From NCBI RefSeq assembly GCF_040273735.1, contig NZ_JBELZM010000011.1, positions 62,001 to 126,000 of the forward strand: DNA of 64,000 bases. The letters are read 5' to 3'. The notes under the pieces are model-generated. The model did no database searches, was not told the origin of the DNA, and saw only the letters and a list, made by a program, of their open reading frames with translations. This document shows positions 49,413-59,186 of the stretch, one piece after another (the stretch's first letter is position 1; every line of letters starts with the position of its first letter). Both the position numbers and the translations under genes were made by a program. Origin of the DNA: Solibacillus sp040273735 (GTDB lineage: Bacteria > Bacillota > Bacilli > Bacillales_A > Planococcaceae).

Positions 49413-51083
49413 ATGAGAAGTGATATGATTAAAATGGGAGTTGACCGAGCTCCGCACCGTAGTCTTTTATACGCTACAGGTAAAGTAAAGGCGAGAGATC
49501 TAGAAAAGCCATTTATCGGTGTATGTAATTCTTATATTGATATTATTCCAGGCCATGTGCACTTGCGAGAATTCGCGGACGTAGTAAAAGAGGCCATTAT
49601 TGAAGCAGGCGGGATTCCATTCGAATTCAATACAATTGGAGTTGATGATGGAATTGCAATGGGTCATATCGGGATGCGCTATTCATTGCCATCACGTGAA
49701 ATTATTGCCGATTCAGCAGAAACGGTTATTAACGCACACTGGTTTGATGGAGTGTTCTACATACCAAACTGTGACAAAATTACACCCGGTATGTTAATGG
49801 CAGCTGTTCGTACAAATGTTCCTTCAGTATTCGTATCAGGAGGACCAATGGAAGCAGGTACTTCTTCTTCAGGTAAAACATTATCATTAACGAGTGTTTT
49901 TGAAGGGGTCGGTGCACATAAAGCAGGTACGATGACTGCTGAAGAGCTGCTTGATATCGAGAACAATGCATGTCCAACATGCGGTTCTTGTTCGGGAATG
50001 TTCACAGCTAACTCAATGAACTGTTTAATGGAAATGCTGGGCTTAGCATTACCTGGTAACGGTACAATTGTTGCAACAAGCGAAAAACGTAAAGAACTGA
50101 TTTACGAAGCAGCGAAACATTTAGTACGCATGATCAAAGAAGATGTAAAACCACGTGACATTGTTACAAAAGAAGCGATTGATGATGCTTTTGCTCTTGA
50201 TATGGCAATGGGCGGATCTACTAATACAGTGCTTCATACACTGGCAATTGCCAATGAAGCAGAAATTGACTATAACATTGAAGATATTAATAAAGTAGCA
50301 GAACGTGTACCTTACATTGCTAAAATTATGCCGGCATCGGACATTTCGATGGATGACATTGCAAAAGCTGGAGGTGTTCAGGCGATTATTAATGAATTAA
50401 CAAAAATTCCAGGGGCAATTCACCCTGATAGACCAACAATCGCAGGTGTTTCAATGCGAGAGCTTGTGAAAGATTATGAAATTACTAATGAACGTGTCAT
50501 TCGCACAAAGGATAATCCATATAGTGCTGTAGGCGGACTTTCCGTATTGTTCGGAAATATTGCTCCTGAAGGATCGGTAATTAAAGTAGGAGCAGTTGAT
50601 CCTTCGATTAAAACCTTCACAGGCGAAGCAATTGTATTCGACTCACAGGAAGAAGCTCAACAGGCAATTGATGAAGGCTTAGTTCGAGAAGGACATGTAG
50701 TTGTCATTCGTTATGAAGGTCCAAAAGGCGGTCCGGGTATGCCGGAAATGCTGGCACCAACTTCTGCGATTCAAGGGCGCGGGCTAGGAACGAAAGTTGC
50801 TCTCATTACAGATGGCCGTTTCTCAGGTGCATCGCGCGGTATTTCAATCGGCCATATTTCTCCGGAAGCTGCTGAAGGTGGTCCGATCGCATTAGTCGAA
50901 AATGGCGATACAATTATTATTGATTTGCCAAGCAGAACAATCAATTTACAAGTTTCCGACGAACTTCTTGCAGAACGTCGTCAAAACCTAAAACCATTTG
51001 AACCAAAAATTAAGCGCGGCTGGTTGGCACGTTACTCTGCTTTAGTAACAAATGCTTCCCAGGGCGGCGTAATGAAAATATAA
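49413..51083 (+). CDS. ilvD: Dihydroxy-acid dehydratase
   Basis: A 556-residue iron-sulfur enzyme converting dihydroxy-acids to the 2-keto acids of valine and isoleucine. Cluster cysteines lie in GVCNSYID (about 37), PNCDKITPGM (about 116) and CPTCGSCSGMFTANSM (about 187-202); the C-terminal TDGRFSGASRGISIGHISPEA (about 469) is diagnostic. First gene of the branched-chain region; a T-box leader separates it from ilvB. Own promoter upstream with cre and CodY-like sites. Confidence 0.96.
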   Translation: MRSDMIKMGVDRAPHRSLLYATGKVKARDLEKPFIGVCNSYIDIIPGHVHLREFADVVKEAIIEAGGIPFEFNTIGVDDGIAMGHIGMRYSLPSREIIADSAETVINAHWFDGVFYIPNCDKITPGMLMAAVRTNVPSVFVSGGPMEAGTSSSGKTLSLTSVFEGVGAHKAGTMTAEELLDIENNACPTCGSCSGMFTANSMNCLMEMLGLALPGNGTIVATSEKRKELIYEAAKHLVRMIKEDVKPRDIVTKEAIDDAFALDMAMGGSTNTVLHTLAIANEAEIDYNIEDINKVAERVPYIAKIMPASDISMDDIAKAGGVQAIINELTKIPGAIHPDRPTIAGVSMRELVKDYEITNERVIRTKDNPYSAVGGLSVLFGNIAPEGSVIKVGAVDPSIKTFTGEAIVFDSQEEAQQAIDEGLVREGHVVVIRYEGPKGGPGMPEMLAPTSAIQGRGLGTKVALITDGRFSGASRGISIGHISPEAAEGGPIALVENGDTIIIDLPSRTINLQVSDELLAERRQNLKPFEPKIKRGWLARYSALVTNASQGGVMKI

Positions 51084-51100
51084 TTTGAATACTTTAAAAC

Positions 51101-51471
51101 GTTGATGAGGTTAAAGGATATAGAGTCTTGTATCTACCAGAGAGCCGGTATTGGTGGAAGCCGGCGATACAACTATATCCGACATCCCCTCGGAGTGAGC
51201 TATTAAACGCATTCGCTATTAGATAGCTCCGGGCATATTCGAATTGCTCGTTATTAATGAACTGTTCTCTTTGTTTTGTTGCACAAATTTCCTAAGGTGA
51301 ATTTTGAAATAAAGAGGCTCAGACGGTTCGCGAGGTAACTAGATGCACACTGTTTCTTTTAGAAGCACATGTACATCGATGTTATAAATGAGGGTGGTAC
51401 CATGAAAAGTCTTTTTCATCCCTACGTAAGAGGTTTTCTTTTGCGTGCGGAGAAAAAGGCTTTTTCTTTTT
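51101..51471 (+). ncRNA. T-box riboswitch between ilvD and ilvB
   Basis: A complete T-box leader: stem I (AGG…GGATATAG pairing with CTATATCC…CCT, with AGAGAGCCGG as the AG-bulge/distal part), the T-box core AGGGTGGTACC at 51391-51401, and an alternative terminator. The specifier loop 3' side reads GACATCC, making ATC (Ile, 51184-51186) the best-placed codon; CTC (Leu, 51189-51191) is close by. UGGU would pair with a tRNA ending ACCA, which fits either. Uncharged tRNA would allow read-through into ilvB-leuD. Confidence 0.9.
51405..51471 (+). terminator. T-box terminator
   Basis: AAAAGTCTTTTTC (51405-51417) pairs with GAAAAAGGCTTTT (51452-51464), followed by TCTTTTT. Competes with the antiterminator formed with the T-box sequence. 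Confidence 0.88.
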
Positions 51472-51531
51472 ACCAATTTATAAATAAATGACTTCACATA
51501 TAAAGTTTTGAAAAAGGAAGGAGAAATTACT

Positions 51532-53277
51532 ATGAGTGCAAACGTTTCATTAAATCAAGAAATCGAAAAGCCCGAAGAACAACAAGTAACAAAACCGAGA
51601 GACGGTGCGGATATTTTAGTGCAGGCACTGCATGAACAAGATGTTGATATTATTTTCGGTTACCCTGGTGGGGCAGTATTACAAATTTATGATGCACTTT
51701 ACCGAAATCCGATTCGTCACATTCTGACACGCCACGAACAAGGGGCGATCCATGCGGCAGAAGGATATGCACGTGTTATGAATAAACCGGGTGTAGTAAT
51801 TGCGACATCTGGACCAGGAGCGACAAACCTCGTAACGGGAATTGCCGATGCGATGATTGACTCGATTCCATTAGTTATTTTTACAGGGCAGGTTGCCACA
51901 TCCGTTATCGGTACAGATGCATTCCAGGAAGCGGACATTATGGGAATCACAACACCGATCACAAAACATAACTATCAGGTGCAGGACGTAGCTGATATTC
52001 CTCGTATCGTAAAAGAGGCATTCCATATTGCCAATACAGGACGTAAAGGACCGGTTGTCATTGACTTCCCGAAAAATATCTCACAAACAGTGTTCCTGGA
52101 TGAAATTAAAGCTCCTGATGATATTTATTTACCAGGTTATCAGCCGACAACGAAACCAAATTATCTTCAAATCCAAAAGGCAATACAAGCATTAAGTTTA
52201 GCTAAAAAACCTTTAGTGCTAGCAGGTGCCGGGGTATTATTCGCAGATGCACGCGAACAATTGACAGAATTTATTGAAAAATACAATTTACCAATTGTTA
52301 ATACATTACTTGGTCTAGGAAGCATTCACGGACAGCATAAACAATTCTATGGAATGGCTGGGATGCACGGTTATGCAACTGCAAATGACGCGATTACAAA
52401 ATGCGACTTATTAATTAATATCGGTGCACGCTTTGATGACCGGTTAACTGGAAATTTAGCAACATTTGCACCGAATGCTACGATCATCCATATCGATATC
52501 GATCCGGCAGAAATCGGAAAGAATGTACCAACTGATATTCCGATTGTTGCAGATGCAAAAGAAGCATTATTTGCACTGTTGAAAAAAGATTTCCAAGGGC
52601 CGGATACGACAGAATGGATCTATTACTTAAACGATAGCCGTGATAAATATCCACTTTGGTATGAAGAAGCAGGGGAAGAAGTTTTACCGCAGCAGGCAAT
52701 TGAAATTCTTCATAAATTGACGGATGGTGATGCAATTGTCACAACGGATGTTGGACAGCATCAAATGTGGGCAGCTCAATACTATCATTTAAATAATCCG
52801 CATAACTGGGTAACATCAGGCGGTTTAGGAACGATGGGCTTCGGTTTCCCGGCAGCAATCGGTGCACAATTTGCGAAGCCTGAGAAAAAGGTTATTTCAA
52901 TTGTAGGAGATGCCGGCTTCCAAATGACAAACCAAGAGCTTGCATTACTTAAAGAATTCAACTTACCAGTAAAAGTAGTTATCCTTAACAACAGCTGTTT
53001 AGGAATGGTACGTCAATGGCAGGAAACTTTCTATGACGAACGTTATTCACAAAGCTTAATGCCTATCCAGCCGGACTTCGTAAAACTTGCCGATGCATAT
53101 GGCATTAAAGGATACCGCATTGACAATTTAGCAGAAGCAGAAGCAATCTTTGACGAAGCGATCAATTCGGATGAACCGGTTGTAATCGACTGCCGAGTGA
53201 AGCAACTTGTTAGCGTATTCCCAATGGTTGCACCTGGTAAAGGATTACATGAAATGATTGGAGTGAAGAAGCCATGA
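51532..53277 (+). CDS. ilvB: Acetolactate synthase, large subunit
   Basis: A 581-residue thiamine-diphosphate and FAD enzyme, first committed step of valine/leucine/isoleucine synthesis. GYPGGAVLQIYDAL (about 39) and HEQGAIHAAEGYAR (about 64, catalytic Glu) are in the N-terminal domain; GDAGFQMTNQELALLKEFNLPVKVVILNN (about 455-485) is the ThDP motif. AAGGAAGGAG sets the ATG at 51532. The stop overlaps ilvH by four bases. Confidence 0.96.
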   Translation: MSANVSLNQEIEKPEEQQVTKPRDGADILVQALHEQDVDIIFGYPGGAVLQIYDALYRNPIRHILTRHEQGAIHAAEGYARVMNKPGVVIATSGPGATNLVTGIADAMIDSIPLVIFTGQVATSVIGTDAFQEADIMGITTPITKHNYQVQDVADIPRIVKEAFHIANTGRKGPVVIDFPKNISQTVFLDEIKAPDDIYLPGYQPTTKPNYLQIQKAIQALSLAKKPLVLAGAGVLFADAREQLTEFIEKYNLPIVNTLLGLGSIHGQHKQFYGMAGMHGYATANDAITKCDLLINIGARFDDRLTGNLATFAPNATIIHIDIDPAEIGKNVPTDIPIVADAKEALFALLKKDFQGPDTTEWIYYLNDSRDKYPLWYEEAGEEVLPQQAIEILHKLTDGDAIVTTDVGQHQMWAAQYYHLNNPHNWVTSGGLGTMGFGFPAAIGAQFAKPEKKVISIVGDAGFQMTNQELALLKEFNLPVKVVILNNSCLGMVRQWQETFYDERYSQSLMPIQPDFVKLADAYGIKGYRIDNLAEAEAIFDEAINSDEPVVIDCRVKQLVSVFPMVAPGKGLHEMIGVKKP

Positions 53278-53789
53278 AGCGAGTGCTTACAGTAACAGTA
53301 ATCAACCAAAGCGGCGTATTGAACCGAGTGACTGGCTTATTAATGAAACGTCAATTCAATATTGAATCGATTACAGTAGGTCATACGGAGCAACCTAATT
53401 TTTCGAAAATGACGTTCATCGTCCATGTTGAAGATGAGAATAAAATCGAACAATTAATCAAACAGCTTTCGAAGCAAATTGATGTATTAAAAGTAAACGA
53501 TATTACAGAAAAAGCAATCGTCCTTCGTGAGTTGGCACTTATTAAAGTAGTTTCACCGCCAAACCTGAGACTGGAAATGAATGCAATTGTGGAGCCATTC
53601 CGTCCGCAAGTTGTCGATACATCAAAAAATGTTGTGACATATGAAGTAGTTGGTCACCCGGAAAAAATCGATGCATTTATCGAATTACTCCGTCCATATG
53701 GTATTAAAGAATTAACACGTACAGGTGCAACAGCAGCGATCCGAGAAGCACAAAAAATCGAAAGCCCGCAATTATCGATTTTAAAATAA
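53274..53789 (+). CDS. ilvH: Acetolactate synthase, small (regulatory) subunit
   Basis: A 171-residue subunit that confers valine feedback control. An N-terminal ACT domain (VTVINQSGVLNRVTGLLMKRQFNIESITVG, 5-34) is followed by the C-terminal regulatory domain (ELALIKVV onward). Start codon overlaps ilvB, giving tight coupling. A 116-bp gap before ilvC shows no clear terminator. Confidence 0.95.
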   Translation: MKRVLTVTVINQSGVLNRVTGLLMKRQFNIESITVGHTEQPNFSKMTFIVHVEDENKIEQLIKQLSKQIDVLKVNDITEKAIVLRELALIKVVSPPNLRLEMNAIVEPFRPQVVDTSKNVVTYEVVGHPEKIDAFIELLRPYGIKELTRTGATAAIREAQKIESPQLSILK

Positions 53790-53905
53790 GTACTAAAAAT
53801 ATCAAATGAAAGCTAGATAACATTGGTTTTAAACAGGGTGGAGGATGTCATCTGAAGCCCGAATTACAAAATAAAAAAACATTCACTTAATTGGAGGAAA
53901 TGAAA

Positions 53906-54919
53906 ATGTCAAAAATGTATTATGAAAACGAAATTAACGAGCAAGTATTACAAGGGAAAAAAATCGCGATCATCGGTTATGGTTCACAAGGCCATGCTCA
54001 TGCGCTTAACTTAAAAGAATCAGGTTTTGATGTAGTAGTAGGTATCCGTCCAGGTAAATCATATGATGCAGCAAAAGAAGATGGCGTAGAAGTTAAGTCT
54101 GTAGCAGAAGCTGCTGCAGAAGCGGATGTAATCCAAATCCTACTTCCGGATGAGCGTCAAAAAGCAGTATATGAAGCTGAAATAGCACCACATTTAACAC
54201 CAGGTAAAGCGTTAATGTTCGCACACGGTTTCAACGTACACTTCGGTCAAATTCAACCACCAGCAGATGTAGACGTATTCCTAGTAGCTCCAAAAGGCCC
54301 AGGACACTTAGTACGTCGTCAATTCACTGAAGGCGCTGGCGTACCAGGATTATTCGCAATCCATCAAGATGCGACAGGTCAAGCTCGTGATTTAGCTCTT
54401 GCATACGGTAAAGGAATTGGTTCAGCACGTGGCGGATTACTTGAAACTACATTTGCTGAGGAAACAGTTACAGACCTATTCGGTGAGCAAGCAGTACTTT
54501 GCGGCGGTACAACTGAACTCGTTAAAGCAGGTTTCGAAACATTAGTTGAAGCAGGTTACCAACCAGAATTAGCTTACTTTGAAACATTACACGAACTTAA
54601 ATTAATCGTTGACTTGATGTTCGAGGGCGGTATGGCGACAATGCGCTACTCAATTTCTGATACAGCAGAATGGGGCGATTATGTTTCAGGCCCACGTATT
54701 ATCGACGCATCAGTAAAAGCTCGTATGAAAGACGTATTAACTGATATCCAAGACGGTACATTTGCGAAACGCTGGATCGCTGAAAACGAAAACGGTCGTC
54801 CTGAATATACAAAATTCAAAGAAGCTGGCGCAAACCATCAAATTGAGGAAGTTGGCGAAAAATTACGTGCTATGATGCCATTCATCAACCAAGGAAAACA
54901 AAAGGTAACAGTGAAATAA
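53906..54919 (+). CDS. ilvC: Ketol-acid reductoisomerase
   Basis: A 337-residue class I NADPH enzyme. GYGSQGHAHALNLKESG (about 24-40) is the nucleotide-binding loop, LVAPKGPGHLVRRQF (about 127) and the helical knot with metal-binding DLFGEQAVLCGG (about 189) and ELKLIVDLMFEGG (about 229) follow. The ATG at 53906 follows TTGGAGGAA. Ends one base before leuA. Confidence 0.96.
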   Translation: MSKMYYENEINEQVLQGKKIAIIGYGSQGHAHALNLKESGFDVVVGIRPGKSYDAAKEDGVEVKSVAEAAAEADVIQILLPDERQKAVYEAEIAPHLTPGKALMFAHGFNVHFGQIQPPADVDVFLVAPKGPGHLVRRQFTEGAGVPGLFAIHQDATGQARDLALAYGKGIGSARGGLLETTFAEETVTDLFGEQAVLCGGTTELVKAGFETLVEAGYQPELAYFETLHELKLIVDLMFEGGMATMRYSISDTAEWGDYVSGPRIIDASVKARMKDVLTDIQDGTFAKRWIAENENGRPEYTKFKEAGANHQIEEVGEKLRAMMPFINQGKQKVTVK

Positions 54920-54920
54920 T

Positions 54921-56465
54921 ATGAGAAAAATTGACATTTTTGATACAACATTGCGCGACGGAGAACAATCGGCTGGAATTAACTTAAATACAGCAGAGAA
55001 AGTAGAAATCGCAAAACAACTAGAGCGTTTAGGTGTCACAATCATTGAGGCGGGATTTCCTGCCTCATCTCCTGGGGACTTGGAGGCGGTATCGTTAATC
55101 GCAAAAACAGTGAAGAATTCAATCGTCACAGGTTTAGCACGTGCTGTTAAAAGCGATATCGACGCAGTTTGGGAAGCAATTCGCCATGCTGAGCAGCCAC
55201 ATGTTCATACATTTATCGCAACAAGCCCGATTCATATGGAATATAAGCTTAAGAAAAATCCAGACGAAGTAATTGAGCAAGCTGTTACTGCGGTAAAGTA
55301 TGCCAAGGAAAAATTCTCACTTGTAGAATTTTCTGCAGAAGATGGTTTCCGTTCAGACAAAGAATTTTTAGTTCGTATTTGCCAGGAAGTTATTAAAGCT
55401 GGTGCAACAACGATTAATATTCCAGATACTGTTGGTTACGCATCACCGGAAGAATACGGCGCTTTATTCCGTTATTTGCGTGAAAACGTGATTGGTGCAG
55501 AAAAAATCAAATTCTCTGCACATTGCCATGACGATTTAGGAATGGCAGTTGCAAACTCATTGGCTGCAATAGAAAACGGTGCAGACCAAGTAGAATGTAC
55601 GATTAACGGTCTAGGTGAACGTGCAGGAAATGCCGCATTAGAAGAAATCGGTGTTGCCCTACATATTCGTAAAGACTTCTACGGTGTCGAAACTGGCTTG
55701 AACTTAAAAGAAATTAAACGTACCTCACAGATGGTAAGTCGTTTAACAAACGTAGTCATTCAACCGAACAAAGCGGTTGTCGGTAAAAATGCATTTGCAC
55801 ATGAATCGGGTATTCACCAGGATGGTGTACTGAAAAATCCAGAAACATACGAAATCATTTCACCGGCACTGATCGGTGAAGACGATATCCCGTTAGTTTT
55901 AGGAAAACATTCAGGCCGCGCAGCATTCCGTGACCGTGCTGATACAATGGGCTTCCAGCTGTCGGATGAAAAACTGAACAAAGCTTTCGCTGAGTTCAAA
56001 AAATTAGCGGACCGTAAAAAAGAAGTAACAGAAGAAGATTTAACAACGATTTTAACTGAGCAGCAAGTTTCAATAGAAGATGTTCCGTTATTTGAACTTA
56101 AATCGGTTCAAGTTCAATACGGCACAGAAAACATTCCGACAGCTACTGCATCAGTTATGACTCCTGAAGGTGAGTTGAAAACAATCGCCTCAACAGGATC
56201 AGGATCAGTAGAAGCCATTTTTAATACACTTGAACAGCTTGTTGGAGGTAAAGTCAATATTTTGGACTACCGAGTACAATCAGTCGGTAAAGGACGCGAT
56301 GCACTTGGAGAAGCGGTCATTAATTTAAAATATAACGGCTATACATCAACAGGACGTGACTCAGCACAAGATGTGCTGGAAGCAAGCGCAAAAGCGTATT
56401 TAAATGCCGTAAACAGACAATTGATCCAACAGCAAGTACGCGATAAACAGGCAATTACGGTTTAA
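54921..56465 (+). CDS. leuA: 2-isopropylmalate synthase
   Basis: A 514-residue enzyme starting leucine synthesis from 2-ketoisovalerate and acetyl-CoA. DTTLRDGEQSAGINL (8-22) is the catalytic barrel signature, HCHDDLGMAVANSLAAIENGADQVECTINGLGERAGN (about 203-239) holds metal ligands, and the C-terminal LeuA dimer domain (about 385-514) binds leucine for feedback. AAAGGTAAC ribosome site within ilvC end. Confidence 0.96.
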   Translation: MRKIDIFDTTLRDGEQSAGINLNTAEKVEIAKQLERLGVTIIEAGFPASSPGDLEAVSLIAKTVKNSIVTGLARAVKSDIDAVWEAIRHAEQPHVHTFIATSPIHMEYKLKKNPDEVIEQAVTAVKYAKEKFSLVEFSAEDGFRSDKEFLVRICQEVIKAGATTINIPDTVGYASPEEYGALFRYLRENVIGAEKIKFSAHCHDDLGMAVANSLAAIENGADQVECTINGLGERAGNAALEEIGVALHIRKDFYGVETGLNLKEIKRTSQMVSRLTNVVIQPNKAVVGKNAFAHESGIHQDGVLKNPETYEIISPALIGEDDIPLVLGKHSGRAAFRDRADTMGFQLSDEKLNKAFAEFKKLADRKKEVTEEDLTTILTEQQVSIEDVPLFELKSVQVQYGTENIPTATASVMTPEGELKTIASTGSGSVEAIFNTLEQLVGGKVNILDYRVQSVGKGRDALGEAVINLKYNGYTSTGRDSAQDVLEASAKAYLNAVNRQLIQQQVRDKQAITV

Positions 56466-56525
56466 TAGAATAATAAGGTTGTTCCCGTAAAGGAAAACAA
56501 CTAGCAAGCTCATTATAAGAACAAT

Positions 56526-56549
56526 AGCGCCATCTTAATTGGTGGCGCT
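56526..56549 (+). other. Hairpin between leuA and leuB
   Basis: AGCGCCA (56526-56532) pairs with TGGCGCT (56543-56549) in a 127-bp gap. No T-run follows, so it is more likely an mRNA processing or stability element than a terminator. Confidence 0.5.
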
Positions 56550-56592
56550 TCTACATCAAGTTACTTCACGTAGAAAGAAAGGTGTTTTACAA

Positions 56593-57693
56593 ATGGAAAA
56601 GAAAATTACAGTACTACCAGGTGACGGCATTGGTCCAGAAGTTGTTGCAAGTGCAGTAAAAGTATTACAAGTAATCGGGAAACGTTTTAACCATACATTT
56701 CATTTAAACTATGCGGCAATCGGCGGAGCTGCAATTGACCAGTACAATAATCCATTACCGGAAGAGACAATTGCAATGTGTGAAGCAAGTGATGCCATTT
56801 TATTAGGCGCAGTAGGTGGTCCGAAATGGGATAACAATCCCCCGGCATTGCGTCCGGAAAAAGGTTTACTAAAAATCCGCAAGCACTTTGATTTATTTGC
56901 GAATTTACGTCCTGTGAAAGCATTCCCAAGTTTACTTGCATCTTCTCCATTAAAGCGCGAAGTTGCGGAAAATGTAGACTTAATGATCGTCCGTGAACTA
57001 ACAGGAGGGCTATACTTCGGAGAGCCACGTAAAAAAACAGATGCAGGTGCTATTGATACATGTGTGTATTCCCGTGAAGAAATCGAACGTATTGTCGAAA
57101 ATGCATTCGAATTAGCACGTTTACGCCGAGGAAAGCTTTGCTCGGTAGATAAAGCAAATGTACTGGATACATCACGTTTATGGCGTGAAATTGTAGAAGA
57201 AAAGAAAAAGCAGTACCCAGATGTAGAAACAGAACACAACTTAGTTGACTCGGTGGCTATGAAACTGATTACTAACCCGGGTCATTATGATGTCATCGTT
57301 ACAGAAAACTTATTCGGCGACATTTTAAGTGATGAAGCTTCTGTTATTACGGGGTCACTTGGTGTATTACCTTCTGCATCAATTCGCGGCGATAATTTTG
57401 GACTTTATGAGCCTGTACATGGTTCAGCACCTGAAATCGCAGGCCAAGGTGTTGCGAATCCGGCAGCAACAATTCTTTCAGTAGCAATGATGCTTCAATA
57501 TTCATTCGGCTTAAAAGAAGAAGCTGCAGAAATCGAACGTGCTGTTGCAGCCGTATTCGAAGATGGCTACTACACAGCCGATTTAGCTCAGGAACATACG
57601 CGTACATTATCAACAGAAGAATGGACTGAAAAAGTACTAAACGAAATCGATGCAAGCTTCGTATCGGACAGCATTATGATTTCATATAACTAA
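56593..57693 (+). CDS. leuB: 3-isopropylmalate dehydrogenase
   Basis: A 366-residue NAD-dependent decarboxylating dehydrogenase. LPGDGIGPEVV (6-16), LRPEKGLLKIRKHFDLFANLRP (about 85) with substrate-binding arginines, VRELTGGLYFGEPRK (about 132) and the cofactor region NLFGDILSDEASVITGSLG and HGSAPEIAGQ (about 277) are present. The ATG at 56593 follows AAAGGTG; the in-frame GTG at 56539 lacks a good site. Confidence 0.96.
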   Translation: MEKKITVLPGDGIGPEVVASAVKVLQVIGKRFNHTFHLNYAAIGGAAIDQYNNPLPEETIAMCEASDAILLGAVGGPKWDNNPPALRPEKGLLKIRKHFDLFANLRPVKAFPSLLASSPLKREVAENVDLMIVRELTGGLYFGEPRKKTDAGAIDTCVYSREEIERIVENAFELARLRRGKLCSVDKANVLDTSRLWREIVEEKKKQYPDVETEHNLVDSVAMKLITNPGHYDVIVTENLFGDILSDEASVITGSLGVLPSASIRGDNFGLYEPVHGSAPEIAGQGVANPAATILSVAMMLQYSFGLKEEAAEIERAVAAVFEDGYYTADLAQEHTRTLSTEEWTEKVLNEIDASFVSDSIMISYN

Positions 57694-57764
57694 TTTCAAT
57701 CGAATGAAAACTGTTGATGATTTTGGATATCAACATTATATATGGTTAAGGAACGGTGAGAACT

Positions 57765-59174
57765 ATGGGGAAAAATATTATTGAAAAAGTGTGGGAACAG
57801 CATGTCGTACATCGTGAAGAAGGAAAGCCGGACTTACTTTATATCGACCTGCATCTAATTCATGAAGTGACAAGTCCTCAAGCATTCGAAGGACTACGCC
57901 TGGCAGGACGAAAAGTGCGTCGTACAGATTTATCGTTCGCAACTATGGATCATAACGTCCCTACAAAAAACCTGCCGACAATCAACGATCCAATCGCAAA
58001 AAAACAAATTATGACACTGGCTGAAAACGCAAAAGAATTCGGAATCGAATTAGCGGATATCGGTCATCCGGATCAAGGGATTGTCCACGTTATTGGACCT
58101 GAATTGGGTCTTACACAGCCCGGTAAAACAATTGTTTGCGGAGATTCACATACAGCAACTCACGGTGCATTCGGCGCAATCGCATTCGGAATCGGCACAT
58201 CGGAAGTAGAGCATGTACTTTCGACACAAACATTATGGCAATTAAAGCCGCCAACAATGGAAATCCGTGTTAACGGTGAACTTGGCGTTGGTGTAACAGC
58301 AAAAGACATCATTTTAGCAATCATTGCAAAATGGGGAATCGGTGTCGGGACAGGACATATCGTAGAGTATACAGGTGAAGCAATCCGCAAGCTTTCTATG
58401 GAAGAACGTATGACAATCTGTAATATGTCGATTGAAGCAGGAGCAAAAGCTGGTCTGATTTCACCGGATGAAACGACAGTTGAATTTTTACGCGGTCGCC
58501 GTCATGTTCCCCAAGGAGAAAGATTTGAGGAAGCAGCAAAATACTGGTTAAGTCTTGCTTCTGATGCAGATGCAGCATATGATGTTGTCCTTGAGATTGA
58601 CGCACAGGAAATTGAGCCGATTGTAACATGGGGTACAAATCCAGCGATGGGTGTCGGCGTTTCGAAAACAGTTCCTACAGCTGCTGATTATGACAATGAT
58701 ACAGATAAATCCGCTTTAAACAAAGCACTGAAATACATGGATTTACAAGAAGGGCAAAAAATTACGGATATTGAAATTCAACATGTATTTATCGGATCTT
58801 GTACAAACTCCCGTATTAACGATTTACGTGCAGCCGCTGAAATTGTAAAAGACGAAAAGCTTGCACCGGGTGTTAAAGGGATTGTAGTTCCTGGTTCTTG
58901 GTCGACAAAACGCCAGGCAGAAGAAGAAGGTCTACATCAAATTTTCCTTGACGCCGGCTTTGAATGGCGCGAATCAGGCTGTTCTGCTTGCTTAGGGATG
59001 AATGAAGATGTCATTCCGGCAGGTGAACGTTGTGCTTCAACATCTAACCGTAACTTTGAAGGACGTCAAGGTGCAGGTGCACGCACACATCTTGTATCAC
59101 CAGCGATGGCAGCCGCAGCTGCGATTCACGGACGTTTTGTCGATGTTCGTAAGCTACAAAAGCAGGAAGCATAA
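57765..59174 (+). CDS. leuC: 3-isopropylmalate dehydratase, large subunit
   Basis: A 469-residue aconitase-family iron-sulfur enzyme. Cluster ligands are in IGSCTNSRINDLRAAA (about 346) and SGCSACLGMNEDVI (about 405-418), with GDSHTATHGAFGAIAFGIGTSEVEH (about 128) conserved. The ATG at 57765 follows AAGGAACGGTGAG. Works with LeuD, 12 bp downstream. Confidence 0.96.
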   Translation: MGKNIIEKVWEQHVVHREEGKPDLLYIDLHLIHEVTSPQAFEGLRLAGRKVRRTDLSFATMDHNVPTKNLPTINDPIAKKQIMTLAENAKEFGIELADIGHPDQGIVHVIGPELGLTQPGKTIVCGDSHTATHGAFGAIAFGIGTSEVEHVLSTQTLWQLKPPTMEIRVNGELGVGVTAKDIILAIIAKWGIGVGTGHIVEYTGEAIRKLSMEERMTICNMSIEAGAKAGLISPDETTVEFLRGRRHVPQGERFEEAAKYWLSLASDADAAYDVVLEIDAQEIEPIVTWGTNPAMGVGVSKTVPTAADYDNDTDKSALNKALKYMDLQEGQKITDIEIQHVFIGSCTNSRINDLRAAAEIVKDEKLAPGVKGIVVPGSWSTKRQAEEEGLHQIFLDAGFEWRESGCSACLGMNEDVIPAGERCASTSNRNFEGRQGAGARTHLVSPAMAAAAAIHGRFVDVRKLQKQEA

Positions 59175-59186
59175 GGAGAGATCAGC

